Shown here: one piece after another, positions 15,160 to 21,996 of the stretch
Layout of the letters: each line of letters starts with the position of its first letter
Position numbering within the stretch: the first letter of the stretch is position 1
Assembly: GCA_944375745.1 (NCBI GenBank)
Contig: CALWAV010000028.1
Location: forward strand, 1 to 37,013
Origin: an uncultured Merdimonas sp.
GTDB taxonomy: Bacteria; Bacillota; Clostridia; Lachnospirales; Lachnospiraceae
Direction: 5' to 3'
Length of the DNA stretch: 37,013 nucleotides
Position numbers and translations under genes: made by a program
Notes under the pieces: generated by a model
Told to the model about the DNA's origin: nothing
Seen by the model: only the letters and a program-made list of their open reading frames with translations
Databases searched by the model: none

Positions 15160-15188
15160 AAGATAGCATATTTACAAAGAAATAACAA
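15160..15188 (-). promoter_or_regulatory. pncB promoter (extended -10)
   Basis: On the minus strand TTGTTA (15188-15183), a 17-bp spacer and TGC-TATCTT (-10 at 15165-15160). The TG one base upstream of the -10 box makes it an extended -10 promoter. Confidence 0.7.
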
Positions 15189-15267
15189 GAAAAACTGCTG
15201 GTTTTGGCGGGGTTTTGGCCTGGTATTTTGGTGGAATGGGAAGAAGTGGTGTTTTTTTCGAGAAACT
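15189..15267. other. Non-coding stretch upstream of the fab promoter, G/T-rich on the plus strand
   Basis: This spacer separates the pncB promoter from the fab promoter and holds no gene. From about 15196 to 15259 the plus strand is almost only G and T, with repeated GG-TTTT-GG units and one GGGG. Two-layer G-quadruplex folding is possible. I see no other signal here. Confidence 0.5.
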
Positions 15268-15320
15268 TGTTGACAAGTCAACATATTGGTGTTATTATCC
15301 AGCATGTTGATAAGTCAACA
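15268..15320 (+). promoter_or_regulatory. Fatty-acid operon promoter with two FabT-like operator palindromes
   Basis: TTGACA (15270-15275), a 17-bp spacer and TATTAT (15293-15298) form a strong sigma-A promoter. Operator 1, TGTTGACAAGTCAACA (15268-15283), has 7-bp perfect arms and covers the -35 box. Operator 2, TGTTGATAAGTCAACA (15305-15320), differs by one base and lies at the expected start site. The centres are 37 bp apart. The TTGA-N4-TCAA core resembles known FabT-type sites. The MarR-family protein at the operon's end is the likely ligand-sensing repressor. Confidence 0.8.
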
Positions 15321-15322
15321 AA

Positions 15323-15383
15323 TCCGCTGTGTGCAGCGGAGAGAAAATCAACAAAATAACTGGTGACCGCCGGGAGGCGGAAA
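15323..15383 (+). promoter_or_regulatory. fab operon leader with two short hairpins
   Basis: After the operators the leader holds TCCGCTG-TGTG-CAGCGGA (15323-15340), a perfect 7-bp hairpin, and CCGCC-GGGA-GGCGG (about 15368-15381). Neither is followed by a T-run. They may protect the 5' end of the mRNA. No known riboswitch pattern was recognised. Confidence 0.4.
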
Positions 15384-15411
15384 CGGAAGAACAAATCTGG
15401 AGGATTTTATC

Positions 15412-15642
15412 ATGGTATTTGAGACAATTGCAAAGCTGCTGGCAGACAGACTGGACTGTGAAGTATCTGAGATCAAGGCAGAGTCCACATTCCACGATCT
15501 GGGAATCGATTCCCTGGACACAGTAGATCTTCTGATGAACCTGGAAGACGAGCTGGGAATCAGCATCGAGCTGGACGAGAAGGTTGAGACTGTAGGAGAG
15601 CTGGCTGAGCTGGTTGAGAAGAAGCAGAAAGAGCAGCAGTAA
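15412..15642 (+). CDS. acpP: Acyl carrier protein
   Basis: A 76-residue acidic carrier protein of standard size. The phosphopantetheine attachment serine is S34 in the motif GIDSLDTVDLLMNLED. It carries the growing acyl chain between the enzymes encoded downstream. CTGGAGG precedes the ATG with 8 nt spacing. It is the first gene of the operon, where many related operons would begin with a MarR regulator and fabH; both are absent at this end. A structured intergenic element separates it from fabK, which could allow ACP to be made in excess. Confidence 0.97.
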   Translation: MVFETIAKLLADRLDCEVSEIKAESTFHDLGIDSLDTVDLLMNLEDELGISIELDEKVETVGELAELVEKKQKEQQ

Positions 15643-15666
15643 TTCCTGAATGACGAAAAGCGTAAG

Positions 15667-15758
15667 AAAGCGCCAGTGTATGGACAGCTTAGACCGGGGA
15701 ATCCCGGCAGCGGTTCCGGTTTCCCGGAGCCTGAATGAGGTCCATATGCCGGCGCTTT
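15667..15758 (+). promoter_or_regulatory. Structured intercistronic RNA element between acpP and fabK
   Basis: Three nested helices can be drawn. The outer stem pairs 15667-15685 with 15740-15758 (19 positions, one mismatch, two G-U). Inside lie CCGGG-GAAT-CCCGG (15694-15707) and GGTTCCGG-TTTC-CCGGAGCC (15712-15731). Only three Ts follow, so it is a poor terminator. Processing, mRNA stabilisation or partial attenuation are possible roles. The same bases also contain a 36-codon frame (ATG at 15650, TAG at 15758-15760) with no convincing ribosome site. Confidence 0.65.
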
Positions 15759-15779
15759 AGAAAGGAAAGGAAAATTGAT

Positions 15780-16724
15780 ATGATCCACACACCGATATGT
15801 GACATGCTGGGAATTCAGTATCCGGTATTTCAGGGCGGAATGGCATGGATAGCAGACGGCCGTCTGGCGGCGGCAGTGTCAAACGGCGGAGGCCTTGGCA
15901 TCGTGGCAGCGGGAAATGCTCCGGCTGACGTGGTGAGAGAAGAGATTCGTATTGCCAAGTCTCTGACTGATAAGCCTTTTGGCGTTAATATCATGCTGAT
16001 GAGTCCTTTTGCGGATGAAATCGCAGCACTTGTATGTGAAGAAAAGGTTGCCGTAGTGACCACAGGAGCCGGCAATCCTTCCAAATATATGAAAGCCTGG
16101 AAAGAGGCGGGAATCCATGTGATTCCGGTCGTTCCCTCCGTGGCCATGGCAAAACTGATGACAAGACTGGGAGCAAGCGCAGTCATTGCTGAGGGCGGTG
16201 AGAGCGGCGGACATGTGGGTGAACTGACTACCATGGTGCTGGTTCCCCTGGTATGTGACGCAACCGATCTTCCTGTTATCGCGGCAGGCGGTATCGCGGA
16301 CGGACGGGGCGTGGCAGCCTCCTTTATGCTGGGAGCCTGCGGCGTGCAGATGGGAACCCGTTTTCTGAGCGCTGAGGAATGCTCCATTCATCCCACCTAT
16401 AAGGATCGGATCCTTCATGCTACAGACCTGTGCACGACTGTGACAGGAAAGCGTCTGGGCCATCCGGTAAGAAGCCTGAGAACACAGTTTGCCCGTGATT
16501 ACACCAAGGCTGAGTACGGCGGAATGCCGGACGATGAGCTGGAGCAGCTTGGCGTAGGAGCCCTGAGAAAGGCCGTGAAGGAAGGCGATATGGAGAAGGG
16601 ATGCTTCCTGGCAGGCCAGGCAGCTGCCTTTGTAAAGAAGGAGCAGCCGGCAGCGGACATCGTCCGTGAGGTTATCGAGGAAGCAGAGCCGATTCTGAAA
16701 GGAGCCTGCAAATGGGTAAAATAG
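15780..16724 (+). CDS. fabK: Enoyl-ACP reductase II (FMN-dependent)
   Basis: A 314-residue TIM-barrel flavoprotein of the nitronate monooxygenase/FabK family that reduces trans-2-enoyl-ACP, the last step of each elongation round, with NAD(P)H. Key segments are YPVFQGGMAWIADGRLAAAV, the FMN phosphate-binding AAGGIADGRG, and AEGGESGGHVG with the family histidine H145. The start at 15780 follows AAAGGAAAGGA; the frame extends to 15735, but the extra residues fall in the hairpin region. FabK replaces FabI, which predicts low sensitivity to triclosan (known for FabK enzymes, not tested here). It overlaps fabD by 13 bp. Confidence 0.95.
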   Translation: MIHTPICDMLGIQYPVFQGGMAWIADGRLAAAVSNGGGLGIVAAGNAPADVVREEIRIAKSLTDKPFGVNIMLMSPFADEIAALVCEEKVAVVTTGAGNPSKYMKAWKEAGIHVIPVVPSVAMAKLMTRLGASAVIAEGGESGGHVGELTTMVLVPLVCDATDLPVIAAGGIADGRGVAASFMLGACGVQMGTRFLSAEECSIHPTYKDRILHATDLCTTVTGKRLGHPVRSLRTQFARDYTKAEYGGMPDDELEQLGVGALRKAVKEGDMEKGCFLAGQAAAFVKKEQPAADIVREVIEEAEPILKGACKWVK

Positions 16725-17641
16725 CATTTGTATTTTCCGGACAGGGAGCCCAGCATACCGGTATGGGCCAGGAGCTGTGTGAACAGGTTCCCGCGTCGGC
16801 TGAGGTTTTCCGGAAAGCGGACGCAGTCCGTCCGGGCACATCAGAACAGTGCTTTCACGGAAGCGATGAGCTCTTGAGCATTACGGAAAACACACAGCCC
16901 TGCCTGTTTTCCATGGAGATGGCAGCGGCAGCGGCTCTTACAGAGGCTGGCGTCCAGGCGGATATGGCTGCAGGATTTTCCCTGGGAGAGCTGAGCGCGC
17001 TGGCTTTCGCCGGAACGGCAGATTTTGATACCATGTTTTCTCTGGTATGCAGACGGGGAGAGCTGATGCAGAAAGCGGCAGAGGAGAATCCCGCATCCAT
17101 GGCAGCTGTGGTCAAGCTGACAGCAGAGCAGGTGGAAGAAGTCTGCGGAGGCTTTTCAGAGGTCTATCCGGTAAATTTCAACTGCCCGGGACAGGTATCC
17201 GTATCCGGAAAGGCGGAGGAGATGAAGTCCTTCGGTGAGGCAGTGAAAAGCGCCGGCGGAAGAATGATTCCCCTGAAGGTAAAGGGTGGGTTCCATTCTC
17301 CGTTTATGAAGACAGCGGCGGAGGCCTTTGAAGCAGAGCTTCAGAAGACAGAGCTTTCGGCGCCGGGACTTCCCGTTTATGCCAACAGAACAGCGCAGCC
17401 CTATCCCGGAAAGGGACAGGAGGCAGAGGTGAAGGAGCTCCTGGGCAGACAGATTGTATCTCCGGTGAAATGGGAGCAGACCATCCGGAATATGATTGCG
17501 GACGGAGCAGACACCTTTGTGGAAATCGGACCGGGAGACACTCTCTGCGGAATGATTAAGAGAATTGATAAGAATGTGAAGACCTTCGCCGTATCGGATA
17601 TGGCAGGTCTGGAAGCCGCGAAAGCCGGCATCCTGTCCTAG
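16712..17641 (+). CDS. fabD: Malonyl-CoA:ACP transacylase
   Basis: A 309-residue enzyme that moves malonyl from CoA to ACP. The N-terminus reads FVFSGQGAQHTGMGQELC. The nucleophile is S90 in AGFSLGELSAL, where the usual GHSxG histidine is replaced by Phe. The catalytic histidine H195 lies in KGGFHSPFMK. Both catalytic residues are present, so it should be active. It starts inside the end of fabK (13-bp overlap), so translation is coupled. After it comes a 62-bp gap with a weak GTCTCGG/CCGGGAC hairpin before fabG. Confidence 0.95.
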   Translation: MGKIAFVFSGQGAQHTGMGQELCEQVPASAEVFRKADAVRPGTSEQCFHGSDELLSITENTQPCLFSMEMAAAAALTEAGVQADMAAGFSLGELSALAFAGTADFDTMFSLVCRRGELMQKAAEENPASMAAVVKLTAEQVEEVCGGFSEVYPVNFNCPGQVSVSGKAEEMKSFGEAVKSAGGRMIPLKVKGGFHSPFMKTAAEAFEAELQKTELSAPGLPVYANRTAQPYPGKGQEAEVKELLGRQIVSPVKWEQTIRNMIADGADTFVEIGPGDTLCGMIKRIDKNVKTFAVSDMAGLEAAKAGILS

Positions 17642-17703
17642 GCTGTAAATAGCAGCGTCTCGGGAGCAGTAAAAACCGGGACGGAAATAATGGAGGAAAC
17701 AGT

Positions 17704-18438
17704 ATGTTAAAAGGAAAGATCGCGATTGTGACGGGAGGTTCCCGGGGAATCGGAGCCGCGGTAGTGAAGGAACTGGCTGCAGGCGGCGCTGATGTGGCAG
17801 TCATCTATGCGGGAAACCGGGAGCTGGCAGAGCAGGTGTGCCAGGAGTGCAGGGATACCTACGGCGTGAGAGCCCAGAGCTACTGCTGCAATGTGGCTGA
17901 TTTTAACGCAGCCAAGGAGACAACCGCAAAAATCAAGGAAGATTTCGGAAAAGTGGATATCCTGGTGAACAACGCGGGAATCACAAGAGATAAGCTGATT
18001 CTCATGATGAAGGAAGAGGATTTCGACGCGGTTCTGGATACAAACCTGAAGGGAGCATTCAACATGATCCGTCATGTGAGCGGTCTTTTCATCCGCAATA
18101 AGGGCGGCAGGATTGTCAATGTGTCTTCCGTGGTAGGACTTCACGGAAACGCGGGCCAGGCTAATTACGCGGCGTCCAAGGCCGGAATCATCGGCCTGAC
18201 AAAATCCGTGGCAAAGGAGCTTGCAGGAAAAAATATTCTCTGCAATGCGGTTGCGCCGGGCTTTATCAGCACTGACATGACAAAGGAGCTGTCTGGAGCG
18301 GAAGAAGCCTGGATGAATATGATTCCGCTGGGACGGGCCGGAGCGCCGGAGGAAGTGGCGAAGGCGGTTGCGTTTCTGGCAGATACAGACTATATCACAG
18401 GTGAAGTGCTGCGCGTAGACGGCGGCATGGGGATGTAA
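17704..18438 (+). CDS. fabG: 3-oxoacyl-ACP reductase
   Basis: A 244-residue short-chain dehydrogenase that reduces 3-ketoacyl-ACP with NADPH. The cofactor loop is TGGSRGIGAAV (residues 10-20), the stabilising NNAG is at 89-92, and the catalytic triad is S142 (VNVSSVVG), Y155 and K159 (YAASK). A conserved C-terminal tail follows (TGEVLRVDGGMGM). GGAGG lies 7 nt before the ATG. It has the normal length and sits between fabD and fabF in the operon. Confidence 0.96.
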   Translation: MLKGKIAIVTGGSRGIGAAVVKELAAGGADVAVIYAGNRELAEQVCQECRDTYGVRAQSYCCNVADFNAAKETTAKIKEDFGKVDILVNNAGITRDKLILMMKEEDFDAVLDTNLKGAFNMIRHVSGLFIRNKGGRIVNVSSVVGLHGNAGQANYAASKAGIIGLTKSVAKELAGKNILCNAVAPGFISTDMTKELSGAEEAWMNMIPLGRAGAPEEVAKAVAFLADTDYITGEVLRVDGGMGM

Positions 18439-18452
18439 AGAGGAGTTAAGTT

Positions 18453-19694
18453 ATGAATCAGATAAATCGCAGAGTGGTAGTCACCGGACTTGGAGCTGTT
18501 TCCCCCGTGGGAAATGATGTGAAAACAAGCTGGGAAAATCTGATTTCCGGCGTACACGGAATCGGACCGATTACCCGTTTTGATACAACAGAATACAAGG
18601 CAAAGCTGGCGGCTGAGGTTAAGGATTTTGACGCCAGACAGTACATGGAAAAGGCAGAAATCTTAAGAAGCGATCTGTATGCTCAGTACGCGCTTGCCTC
18701 TGCCTGCCAGGCAATGGAGGAGAGCGGTATCGAGGGAACTGTGGATCCGGAGCGTTTTGCAGTATATTTTGGTTCCGGAATCGGCGGAATAGGTACCTTT
18801 ACCAGAGAGCACACGAAGCTTCTGGAGCGGGGACCGTCCAGAGTATCCCCGTATTTTATCCCGATGATGATCGCGAATATGGGAGCCGGTATGATCGCAA
18901 TCCGGTTTAACTGCCAGGGAGCAGCTCTTCCCGCAGTGACCGCCTGCGCTTCAGGTTCCAACGCTATCGGCGAGGCAGTCCGGGCAATTCGCCACGGCTA
19001 TGCGGACGCGGTGATTTCCGGCGGAGCTGAGGCGTCCATCAATGAGTGCGGCGTGGCAGGCTTCGTGAATATGAAAGCTCTGTCTGTGGCAGAGGATCCG
19101 GATGCGGCCTCCCTGCCCTTCGATAAGCGGCGCGCGGGCTTCGTCATCGGAGAGGGAGCGGCAGCCCTTGTACTGGAGGAGTATGAGCATGCGGTGAAGC
19201 GCGGCGCGAAGATCTATGGAGAGGTCTGCGGCTACGGTTCCACCTGTGACGCTTACCATATCACAGCGCCTCTTCCGGACGCGGCAGGCGGCGCGAGAGC
19301 CATGAAGCAGGCTCTTGAGGAAGCAGGTTATACCGGAGAGGAGACTCTCTACATCAACGCACACGGCACAGGAACGCCGCTGAACGACTCCGGCGAGACC
19401 ATCGCCATCAAGACCGCCCTGGGCGAGGAGAAGGCTCACGCTTCTTATGTAAGCTCCACCAAGTCCATGACGGGACATATGCTGGGTGCGGCAGGAGCCA
19501 TCGAGGCGATTGTCTGCCTGAAGGTTCTGGAGACGGGCATCATTCCGCCTACCATCAACCTGCTGGAGGCTGACCCGGACTGCGATCTGAACTATGTGCC
19601 GAACAAGGCTGTGAAGGCTGATATTGATCTGTGTCTTTCCAATTCTCTGGGATTTGGCGGACATAATGCGTGCCTTGCGTTTAGGAGGGTATAA
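18453..19694 (+). CDS. fabF: 3-oxoacyl-ACP synthase II
   Basis: A 413-residue elongating condensing enzyme. The catalytic triad is C165 (TACASGSNAIG), H304 (NAHGTGTPLNDSGE) and H342 (STKSMTGHMLGAAGA, with K337). It extends acyl-ACP with malonyl-ACP and is the only condensing enzyme in the window; no FabH is seen. In Clostridia without FabA or FabB, FabF can also support unsaturated fatty acid synthesis (known for a Clostridium FabF, inferred here). It lies 14 bp after fabG and 3 bp before accB. Confidence 0.96.
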   Translation: MNQINRRVVVTGLGAVSPVGNDVKTSWENLISGVHGIGPITRFDTTEYKAKLAAEVKDFDARQYMEKAEILRSDLYAQYALASACQAMEESGIEGTVDPERFAVYFGSGIGGIGTFTREHTKLLERGPSRVSPYFIPMMIANMGAGMIAIRFNCQGAALPAVTACASGSNAIGEAVRAIRHGYADAVISGGAEASINECGVAGFVNMKALSVAEDPDAASLPFDKRRAGFVIGEGAAALVLEEYEHAVKRGAKIYGEVCGYGSTCDAYHITAPLPDAAGGARAMKQALEEAGYTGEETLYINAHGTGTPLNDSGETIAIKTALGEEKAHASYVSSTKSMTGHMLGAAGAIEAIVCLKVLETGIIPPTINLLEADPDCDLNYVPNKAVKADIDLCLSNSLGFGGHNACLAFRRV

Positions 19695-19697
19695 GAG

Positions 19698-20207
19698 ATG
19701 AATGAAGCAGAGATCAGAAAATACGCTTCCCTGATGAGGGAACTGGATCTGACAGGAATAGAGATTGATGAGAGAAACGGAGTCATCCGTCTGGAGAGAG
19801 AGCCTGGCGGCTCTTTCCTTCAGGATACCGGCGCGGCGCCTGCCCCTGCGGCGGCAGCGCCGGCCTATACGGCTCCTAGCCCTGCGCCGGCAGAGGCGGC
19901 AGCGCCGGTTTCCGCAGCGCCGGCCGCAGGCGTGGAAACCGGCCTGGCGGCAGGCGAGATTCTGGAGAGTGTGACCTCTCCCACCGTAGGAATTTTCTAT
20001 GCGGCCCCGGCCGAGAACGCAGAGCCCTATGTAAAGGCCGGCGATACAGTACATAAGGGAGATGTGCTGTGCATCATCGAAGCCATGAAGCTGATGAATG
20101 AAGTTCTGGCGGAAAAGGACGGCGTGATTGAGGCTGTCTGCGTACAGAACGGCCAGGTAGTGGAATACGGAACCGAGCTGTTTAAGATAAAGGAGCTGAG
20201 CGCATGA
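19698..20207 (+). CDS. accB: Biotin carboxyl carrier protein of acetyl-CoA carboxylase
   Basis: A 169-residue protein. Residues 1-35 are a short N-terminal domain, residues about 40-80 an Ala/Pro-rich flexible linker (about half Ala), and residues about 90-168 the biotinyl domain, with the biotin-accepting K131 in IIEAMKLMNE. It carries CO2 from AccC to the AccDA transferase. The linker-coding DNA is very GC-rich and repetitive. The last bases overlap fabZ as ATGA, so the two genes are translationally coupled. Confidence 0.95.
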   Translation: MNEAEIRKYASLMRELDLTGIEIDERNGVIRLEREPGGSFLQDTGAAPAPAAAAPAYTAPSPAPAEAAAPVSAAPAAGVETGLAAGEILESVTSPTVGIFYAAPAENAEPYVKAGDTVHKGDVLCIIEAMKLMNEVLAEKDGVIEAVCVQNGQVVEYGTELFKIKELSA

Positions 20208-20629
20208 CAAAGGAAGAGATTAAGACAATTCTGCCCCACAGAGACGCCATGCTTCTTCTGGATGAGGTAGTTCAGGAAGAGGATACCGCGGTGGGAACCC
20301 TTCACATCAAGGGAGATGAGTGGTTTCTGCAGGGACATTTCCCCGGAAATCCTGTGGTGCCGGGCGTAATCCTCTGCGAGATTCTTGCCCAGTCCTCCTG
20401 CATCCTTCTGAAGGATGAGATGACAAAGGGAAAGCTTCCCATGTATACGGGAATGAACAATATAAAATTCCGTTCTCCGGTAAAGCCTGGAGATACGTTT
20501 ACCACCCGCTGCCGGATCAAACGGTCCAAGGGTCCTTTCTATTTCGCAGAGGGCAGCGGATATGTGGATGGAAAGCTCTGCGTGCAGGGCGAGTTTTCCT
20601 TTGCGATTGTGGCCCAGGAAAAGGCCTGA
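20204..20629 (+). CDS. fabZ: 3-hydroxyacyl-ACP dehydratase
   Basis: A 141-residue hot-dog-fold enzyme that removes water from 3-hydroxyacyl-ACP. The catalytic pair is H45 (GHFPGNPVVPG) and E59 (CEILAQSS). The N-terminal IKTILPHRDAMLLLDEV is typical of FabZ. Length is normal, and it starts in the ATGA overlap with accB. It is the only dehydratase here. No FabA, FabM or FabN is visible in the operon, so the route to unsaturated chains is not explained by this window. Confidence 0.95.
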   Translation: MTKEEIKTILPHRDAMLLLDEVVQEEDTAVGTLHIKGDEWFLQGHFPGNPVVPGVILCEILAQSSCILLKDEMTKGKLPMYTGMNNIKFRSPVKPGDTFTTRCRIKRSKGPFYFAEGSGYVDGKLCVQGEFSFAIVAQEKA

Positions 20630-20684
20630 GAAATATTCGGGTTACTGGGGACGAAGCCCGCGGTAACCATCGGGAGGAGCAGCT

Positions 20685-21992
20685 ATGTTTACAAAGATAT
20701 TGATTGCCAACAGAGGCGAGATCGCCGTCCGGATTATCCGGGCCTGCAAGGAAATGGGCGTGGCGTCGGTGGCGGTGTATTCCGAGGCCGACCGGGAGAC
20801 CCTTCACACAGCCCTTGCGGATGAAAGCATCTGCATCGGTCCGGCGTCCGCGTCGGACAGTTATCTGAACGCGGAGCGAATCATCAGTGCGGCGCTGGCC
20901 ACGGGTGCGGCTGCCATCCACCCGGGCTACGGTTTTCTGTCCGAAAACCGGGATTTTGCGGAGCTTTGCGAGAAAAACGGCATTGCTTTCATCGGTCCCT
21001 CTGCTGAGACCATGAAGGCCTTGAGCGATAAGGCGGAGAGCAAGGCCATGATGAAAAAAGCAGGCCTTCCTGTCATTCCGGGCACAGAGGCCTTAAGCGG
21101 CCTGGAGGAAGCCCTAAAGGAAGCGGAGGCCATCGGCTATCCGGTAATGCTGAAAGCCCGTTCTGGCGGAGGCGGAAGAGGAATCCGTGTCATCCATACG
21201 CCGGAGGAACTGGAAAAGGCTTATGCCACAGCAGAGGCGGAGAGCAAGGCCGCTTTCGGAGACGGAGCCTTGTATCTGGAGAAATATATTTTCCCGGCCC
21301 GCCATATTGAGGTGCAGATTCTGGCGGACGAGGCCGGTCATGTACTCTGTCTCGGAGAGAGAGACTGCTCCGTGCAGAGAAATCATCAGAAGCTGATTGA
21401 GGAATCCCCCTCTCCCGCAGTGGATGAGGAGGCGAGAAAACGGCTGATTGCCCTGGTGCGTGAGGCCGTGCCGAAGATTGGATATACAGGAGCGGGAACG
21501 CTGGAGTTTCTTCTGGATCCCCAGGGAAATTTCTGGTTTATGGAGATGAATCTGAGACTTCAGGTGGAACACGGCGTGACGGAGATGCTCACCAATGTGG
21601 ATCTGGTCAAATGGCAGATCCGCATCGCGGCGGGAATCGAGCTGAAGCAGAAGCAGGAAGAGATTTCCATGAACGGCTCCTGCATCGAGTGCCGCATTAA
21701 TGCCCGTTCCACAGGAAAAATTACAGCCCTTCATGTGCCGGGAGGCCCCTTTGTGCGTTTTGACACCTATCTGGTACGGGGAGTGGAGATTACGCCCTTC
21801 TATGATCCGCTGCTTGGCAAGCTGATTGTCTATGCCGGAACCCGGGAAGAGGCTGTACGGAAGATGAAGGCGGCTCTGTGCGAACTGGTCATCGAGGGAG
21901 TGGATACCAACCTGGAGGAACAGTTTGATTTGGTCAATGATCCGGAGTTTGCTGACGGAACCTATGATTTACGCTTTATGGAAAGCAGGTGA
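20685..21992 (+). CDS. accC: Biotin carboxylase subunit of acetyl-CoA carboxylase (variant)
   Basis: A 435-residue ATP-grasp enzyme that carboxylates the biotin of AccB. The N-terminal KILIANRGEIAVRIIRACKE, the GYGFLSEN block, the glycine-rich ATP loop (KARSGGGGRG, 157-166), EMNLRLQVEHGVTE (287-300) and ECRINA (335-340) are recognisable. It departs from usual AccC at several places. The E-D-P-...-P-S-P-G loop after ECRINA is shortened to ARSTGKI. NTRxQVEHPVTE reads NLRLQVEHGVTE. QRRxQK reads QRNHQK. The acidic, Arg and Gln catalytic positions I can place are kept, so activity is likely but should not be assumed. A good ribosome site (GGGAGGAG) precedes the ATG. Confidence 0.93.
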   Translation: MFTKILIANRGEIAVRIIRACKEMGVASVAVYSEADRETLHTALADESICIGPASASDSYLNAERIISAALATGAAAIHPGYGFLSENRDFAELCEKNGIAFIGPSAETMKALSDKAESKAMMKKAGLPVIPGTEALSGLEEALKEAEAIGYPVMLKARSGGGGRGIRVIHTPEELEKAYATAEAESKAAFGDGALYLEKYIFPARHIEVQILADEAGHVLCLGERDCSVQRNHQKLIEESPSPAVDEEARKRLIALVREAVPKIGYTGAGTLEFLLDPQGNFWFMEMNLRLQVEHGVTEMLTNVDLVKWQIRIAAGIELKQKQEEISMNGSCIECRINARSTGKITALHVPGGPFVRFDTYLVRGVEITPFYDPLLGKLIVYAGTREEAVRKMKAALCELVIEGVDTNLEEQFDLVNDPEFADGTYDLRFMESR

Positions 21993-21996
21993 GTAG

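Noticed and set aside
18951-20210. 419-codon minus-strand frame opposite fabF and accB
   Set aside because: Antisense shadow of two well-supported genes, with low-complexity Arg-rich stretches from the Ala/Pro linker DNA.
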